A stretch of 9,643 nucleotides of DNA, taken from Gallionellaceae bacterium (lineage in GTDB: Bacteria; Pseudomonadota; Gammaproteobacteria; Burkholderiales; Gallionellaceae). The notes under the pieces were generated by a model. That model made no database searches. It was not told the origin of the DNA and worked only from the letters and a program-made list of their open reading frames with translations. Shown here one piece after another: positions 6,324 to 9,643 of this stretch (positions are counted from its first letter, which is position 1; every line of letters begins with the position of its first letter). The translations under genes and the position numbers were made by a program. Location of the stretch: NCBI GenBank assembly GCA_003151655.1, contig PLYB01000116.1:48293-57935 (forward strand). The letters are read 5' to 3'.

Positions 6324-7573
6324 TTCTTTCCGGCAAAAATCAGCATCTATTTCGGCAGCAACAAGGTGCAGCACTCATGGTGATGTTGGTAATTTTAGTG
6401 ATGGGCACGCTAGCGTTTTGGGCGAGTTCACTCAATAGCACGGCACTCAATAATTCTCGCAACCAAATAAGCGCAGCGGCTTTGGCACAAGCTAAAGATG
6501 CCTTAATCGCTTATGCCGTCACTTACGCTGAAACGCATAGCGGGCAAGCAGCGGGCTATCTGCCATGTCCGGATCGGAATGGCATCTCCGGTAATAATGG
6601 CGAGGGCTCTTCCGAAACTTGCGGCAATCAAAATATCAGTACCGTCGGCAGACTGCCATGGAAAACGCTTGGAATATCTCCCCTGCGCGATGGGCATGGC
6701 GAGTGTCTTTGGTACGCCGTGGCGGGGAGCTATAAAAATAATCCCGCCTCTTACAACATGATGAACTGGGACAATAACGGCCAGCATCAGATACTAGCAG
6801 CTAGTGGCATCCCCCTTACCGGAGCAACATCTGACTCCTACGCGGTCGCGGCAATCTTTGCCCCCGGCGATACGCTTATAAGTCAAAGCCAGAGTCGCTT
6901 GCCCGACGGCAGTGCGCCCATTTGCGGCGGCAATCACATTGCCAGTAACTATCTCGATCGTGACACCAGCATCGGTGCCAATAACGCTGTTCCTGCAAAC
7001 TTGCCCAATGCCATTGGTCAATTTTTTACTGCCGGAGCCACGAGCAACATCAACGACCAGATTATTTTCATCACACGGCAAGATATTTGGAACGCAATCA
7101 AAAAACGTAACGATTTCGGCTCATTCATATCCAACGCGCTAACGAGCACAGCCACCTCAGCATGCATGGCGGCACTCCCCTCGCCGGTAACGATAAATTT
7201 CAACAACACGCCGCCAACTGAAACAACGGTAGTCGGATCAGTTGCCAACCTTAAAACAGGCAGAGTGCCGAAAGCCTGCCTCACTTCCGCTCTGAACAAT
7301 TGGCAAGACCATCTGCTGTATGCCAGATGCGTATCCGGCAACTGCCTAACTGTGAATGGTAATGCTTGTCATGGTGTGCTTATCTTTTCGGGAGAACGAA
7401 ACGCATCTCAATCCAGAATCGGCAACACCGACAAAAACAACTGGGGAAATTATTTGGAGAACACTCCCGCCGCCAATCTTACCGCCTTCACTACAGGCAC
7501 AACTACGTTCTCAGGTGCCAGCGCGTACACAAGCGCTAATCCTTCAACCGATATATTGGCCTGCATTCCATGA
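6320..7573 (+). CDS. Large cysteine-rich PilX/GspK-like pseudopilin
   Basis: This 417-residue protein opens with a type IV pilin-like N-terminus: a basic leader ending RQQQG (12-16), then AALMVMLVILVMGTLAFW (17-34), with cleavage expected after Gly16. Position +5 is Val rather than Glu, as in GspK and PilX tip pseudopilins. The helix continues to about 67, where a globular part begins with YLPCPDRNG (80-88) and RLPWKTLG (111-118). A strand DQIIFITRQDIW (246-257) ends the part shared with the next gene. A further 150 residues have no counterpart there and include ARCVSGNCLTVNGNACHG (335-352) and GVLIFSGER. Ten cysteines (83, 101, 129, 202, 282, 320, 337, 342, 350, 415) suggest several disulphides and an exported, stable fold. 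The ATG overlaps the upstream stop (ATGA). A filament-tip or adhesive role is inferred from the GspK/PilX parallel. Confidence 0.8.
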   Translation: MILSGKNQHLFRQQQGAALMVMLVILVMGTLAFWASSLNSTALNNSRNQISAAALAQAKDALIAYAVTYAETHSGQAAGYLPCPDRNGISGNNGEGSSETCGNQNISTVGRLPWKTLGISPLRDGHGECLWYAVAGSYKNNPASYNMMNWDNNGQHQILAASGIPLTGATSDSYAVAAIFAPGDTLISQSQSRLPDGSAPICGGNHIASNYLDRDTSIGANNAVPANLPNAIGQFFTAGATSNINDQIIFITRQDIWNAIKKRNDFGSFISNALTSTATSACMAALPSPVTINFNNTPPTETTVVGSVANLKTGRVPKACLTSALNNWQDHLLYARCVSGNCLTVNGNACHGVLIFSGERNASQSRIGNTDKNNWGNYLENTPAANLTAFTTGTTTFSGASAYTSANPSTDILACIP

Positions 7574-8319
7574 CCGCAAAAGTTAATTATATAAACAGAC
7601 AAGAGGGCTTCAGCCTGCTGGAGATGGCGATTGTGCTGACCATCGTCGGCTTGCTGATGGCCGGATTGATTCCATCCATCACCGGCCAAATCGAACAGCA
7701 ACACAGAAGCGAAACGCGCAAACAACTGGATGACATTCAGCAAGCCTTGTTTGGTTTTGCCATTAGCAATGGCCGTCTTCCCTGCCCCGCTGACGGCACC
7801 ATTCCAACCATTGCCGGATTAGAGAATGGTGCGGGTCAGGAAAAAACAAGTTGTGCCGCAGGTGCGAATGGCGGGGTATTGCCTTGGGTAACATTAGGCG
7901 TTAGCGAAACGGATGCCTGGGGTCGGCGCTTTACTTATCGCGTTACCCCCGATTTTGCCGATGCCGTTAACACCAACACTTATGCAGGTTGCACGCCCAG
8001 CCCGACTCCCTCGCAATCGTCTTTTGCACTGTGTTCCAAGGGTAATTTGAATATAGGATTAACTGCGGGGGCGACCAATGTCGCAACCGATATTCCAGCC
8101 ATAATCGTTGCCCATGGCACAGACGGGTTGGGTGCATTTACGCCCACCGGTCAACAAATCCAGCCGATTCCAGTAGCCAGCACAGACCAAGGAGATAACG
8201 CCGACAATGACAACAACTTCGTCAGTCACGATTTCACCACCAGCTTTGACGACCTCGTGGTTTGGATATCGCCGAATATTTTACTCAACCGCATGGTGAT
8301 GGCGGGGAAGCTACCTTAA
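7570..8319 (+). CDS. Type IV prepilin-like protein with class-III leader
   Basis: This 249-residue protein has a textbook prepilin N-terminus: leader MTAKVNYINRQEG, cut after Gly13, then FSLLEMAIVLTIVGLLMAG. Glu18 is the +5 glutamate needed for assembly, and Phe14 is the residue normally methylated. The long helix runs to about 66. The globular part has GRLPCPADG (68-76), GGVLPWVTLG (101-110), DAWGRRFTYRVTP (115-127) and ends near FDDLVVWIS (226-234). All three blocks have counterparts in the preceding pseudopilin. Cysteines 72, 95, 141 and 155 could make two disulphides. The ATG overlaps the previous stop as ATGA, with no evident Shine-Dalgarno site, so translation is probably coupled. At 249 residues it is larger than a typical major pilin and may be a minor or major subunit; the window does not tell. 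Its TAA overlaps the cysS stop on the other strand. Confidence 0.88.
   Translation: MTAKVNYINRQEGFSLLEMAIVLTIVGLLMAGLIPSITGQIEQQHRSETRKQLDDIQQALFGFAISNGRLPCPADGTIPTIAGLENGAGQEKTSCAAGANGGVLPWVTLGVSETDAWGRRFTYRVTPDFADAVNTNTYAGCTPSPTPSQSSFALCSKGNLNIGLTAGATNVATDIPAIIVAHGTDGLGAFTPTGQQIQPIPVASTDQGDNADNDNNFVSHDFTTSFDDLVVWISPNILLNRMVMAGKLP
8316..8319. other. Shared convergent stop TTAA
   Basis: The palindromic TTAA supplies the TAA stop of the plus-strand pilin gene (8317-8319) and, on the other strand, the TAA stop of cysS (8318-8316). The two coding regions overlap tail to tail by four bases, so no intergenic terminator can exist and each transcript must end inside, or antisense to, the other gene. 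Confidence 0.9.
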
Positions 8320-9643
8320 GCTCTGCGCCAAGTTGTGCCTTGCGGGGTGTCTTCCAACACGATTCCGGCATCTAACAATACTTTGCGAATGCGGTCGGCT
8401 TCGGCGAAGTTTTTGGACTTTTTGGCAGCGATGCGGGCTTCGATCATCTCATCGATTTTCTCCGGACTTGGCCCAACAGTTATAGTTGGAGCATGGCCTG
8501 TTATTGTAATGTGACCAGATTCAGGGGAAATATCCTTTCCTCTCCCTTGTAAGAATTCTTGTGCGTCACGCTGTAACAAACCGAGTACTCCAGCCAAATT
8601 TTTAAGTTGTTGTGCTGCTGCTACTGACTGACTGCGGTTCACTTCGTTGGCAAGATCGAATAGTACGGCAACGGCTTCCGGCGTGTTGAAGTCGTCGTCC
8701 ATGGCGGCTTTGAATTTGTTGGTGTAAGGGGTGTTCCAGTCAAGAGTGCTCACTCCACCCACCGCAGCAGAAGGAACGCTTTTGAGCGCCGTATAAAGCC
8801 GAGTCAACGCACCCTTCGCATCATCCAGATGTGCATCCGAATAGTTCAACGGGCTGCGGTAATGCGCGCGCAGAATAAAAAATCTCACCACTTCGGCATC
8901 ATATTTTTTCAGTACTTCGCGAATAGTGAAAAAATTGCCCAGACTCTTGGACATCTTTTCGTTGTCCACACGCACGAAGCCGTTATGCATCCAGTAGTTC
9001 ACATATTGGCCCCGATTTCCATTTTCACGAATCTGCGCGCCTTCGCTTTGCGCAATCTCGTTCTCGTGATGTGGAAACTGCAAGTCCGCACCGCCGCCGT
9101 GAATATCGAAATGTTTTCCGAGTAATTCAGACCCCATAGCGGAACATTCGATGTGCCAACCTGGACGGCCTTTGCCCCACTTCGAATCCCATTTCACTTC
9201 CTCGGCTTCGCTGTCCTTAGCGTGTTTCCACAGCACGAAATCAAGCGGATCATTTTTATTGGAAGCCACTTCGACACGCTCACCCGCACGCAAGTCTTCC
9301 AGCGACTTGCCGGAAAGCTTGCCGTAACCATCAAACTTGCGCACCGCGTAATTCACGTCACCATCCGCTGCCTGATAAGCCAAGCCGTTCTGTTCCAGTC
9401 GCTCAATCATTTCCAGCATCTGCGGCACATACTGCGTGGCACGCGGTTCGTGGTCAGGACGTTGCACGCCCAGCGCATCGGCATCTTCATGCATCGCGTC
9501 GATAAAGCGTTGCGTCAGCGCATGGATGGATTCTTTATTCTCCGCCGCACGCTTGATAATTTTGTCGTCGATATCGGTGATATTGCGCACGTAGTTCACG
9601 TCGTAACCGGAAGCCTTCAACCAGCGATACACCATGTCGAACA
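8316..9643 (-). CDS. cysS: Cysteinyl-tRNA synthetase, N-terminus outside the window
   Basis: This class I aminoacyl-tRNA synthetase charges tRNA-Cys with cysteine in the cytoplasm. About 441 residues are visible, from FDMVYRWLKASGYDVNYV to the TAA at 8318-8316. The first 20-60 residues, including the HIGH signature and the first zinc cysteine, lie beyond 9643. Visible hallmarks are NITDIDDKI, GRPGWHIECSAM with the second zinc Cys, HGGGADLQFPHHENEIAQ with the zinc His and Glu, and KMSKSLGNF (around 8934-8960), the catalytic loop. The C-terminus ends normally with the anticodon-domain sequence FAEADRIRKVLLDAGIVLED and PQGTTWRRA. Between EFLQG and SPEKIDEMIEARIAAKK there is an extra stretch of about 20-25 residues with a repeated look, GHITITG then GHAPTITVG, more AT-rich than its surroundings. 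The gene converges on the pilus-like operon and shares its stop with it, but is functionally unrelated housekeeping. Confidence 0.97.
   Translation of the reverse strand, partial: FDMVYRWLKASGYDVNYVRNITDIDDKIIKRAAENKESIHALTQRFIDAMHEDADALGVQRPDHEPRATQYVPQMLEMIERLEQNGLAYQAADGDVNYAVRKFDGYGKLSGKSLEDLRAGERVEVASNKNDPLDFVLWKHAKDSEAEEVKWDSKWGKGRPGWHIECSAMGSELLGKHFDIHGGGADLQFPHHENEIAQSEGAQIRENGNRGQYVNYWMHNGFVRVDNEKMSKSLGNFFTIREVLKKYDAEVVRFFILRAHYRSPLNYSDAHLDDAKGALTRLYTALKSVPSAAVGGVSTLDWNTPYTNKFKAAMDDDFNTPEAVAVLFDLANEVNRSQSVAAAQQLKNLAGVLGLLQRDAQEFLQGRGKDISPESGHITITGHAPTITVGPSPEKIDEMIEARIAAKKSKNFAEADRIRKVLLDAGIVLEDTPQGTTWRRA

Overview
The window looks like chromosomal DNA of a betaproteobacterium. It has moderate GC, tightly packed genes, a GspE/GspF pair followed by pilus-assembly-like proteins of a style I associate with that class, and a cysS gene with a beta/gammaproteobacterial C-terminal sequence. 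A Gallionellaceae-like (order Nitrosomonadales) source is my best guess, held weakly. I see no rRNA, tRNA, CRISPR array or insertion sequence.

Layout: (1) Bases 1-539 hold the 3' end of a c-di-GMP phosphodiesterase (EAL domain) gene whose start lies outside the window. (2) Bases 540-928 are mostly non-coding. They hold a cluster of three short inverted repeats, two overlapping small open frames on the minus strand, a likely extended -10 promoter, and a ribosome binding site that fixes the start of the next gene. (3) Bases 929-8319 form one seven-gene operon on the plus strand: a GspE/MshE-type assembly ATPase; a GspF/MshG-type inner-membrane platform protein; a 496-residue single-pass protein with PilM/GspL-like and PilN-like topology; a PilO/MshJ-like coiled-coil protein; a small exported PilP/MshK-like protein; a cysteine-rich, E5-lacking PilX/GspK-like pseudopilin; and a classical prepilin with glutamate at position +5. 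The last four junctions are 4-bp GTGA or ATGA overlaps. (4) Bases 8316-9643 hold cysS (cysteinyl-tRNA synthetase) on the minus strand. It converges on the operon so closely that both stop codons come from one TTAA, and its N-terminus is cut off by the window edge.

Together the operon encodes the motor, platform, alignment proteins and two pilin-like subunits of a type IV filament (T4P/T2SS superfamily) machine, with an order like E-G-I-J-K of the MSHA pilus. No secretin, prepilin peptidase or retraction ATPase gene is present, so the system must borrow those from elsewhere or do without them. The most notable points are: both pilin-like proteins share a globular module around LPCP...LPW-TLG; the ATPase has two tandem MshEN-type c-di-GMP-binding motifs with exact spacing but altered key residues, next to a c-di-GMP-degrading enzyme gene; and the family mix is reduced compared with known MSHA, T4aP or T2SS clusters.
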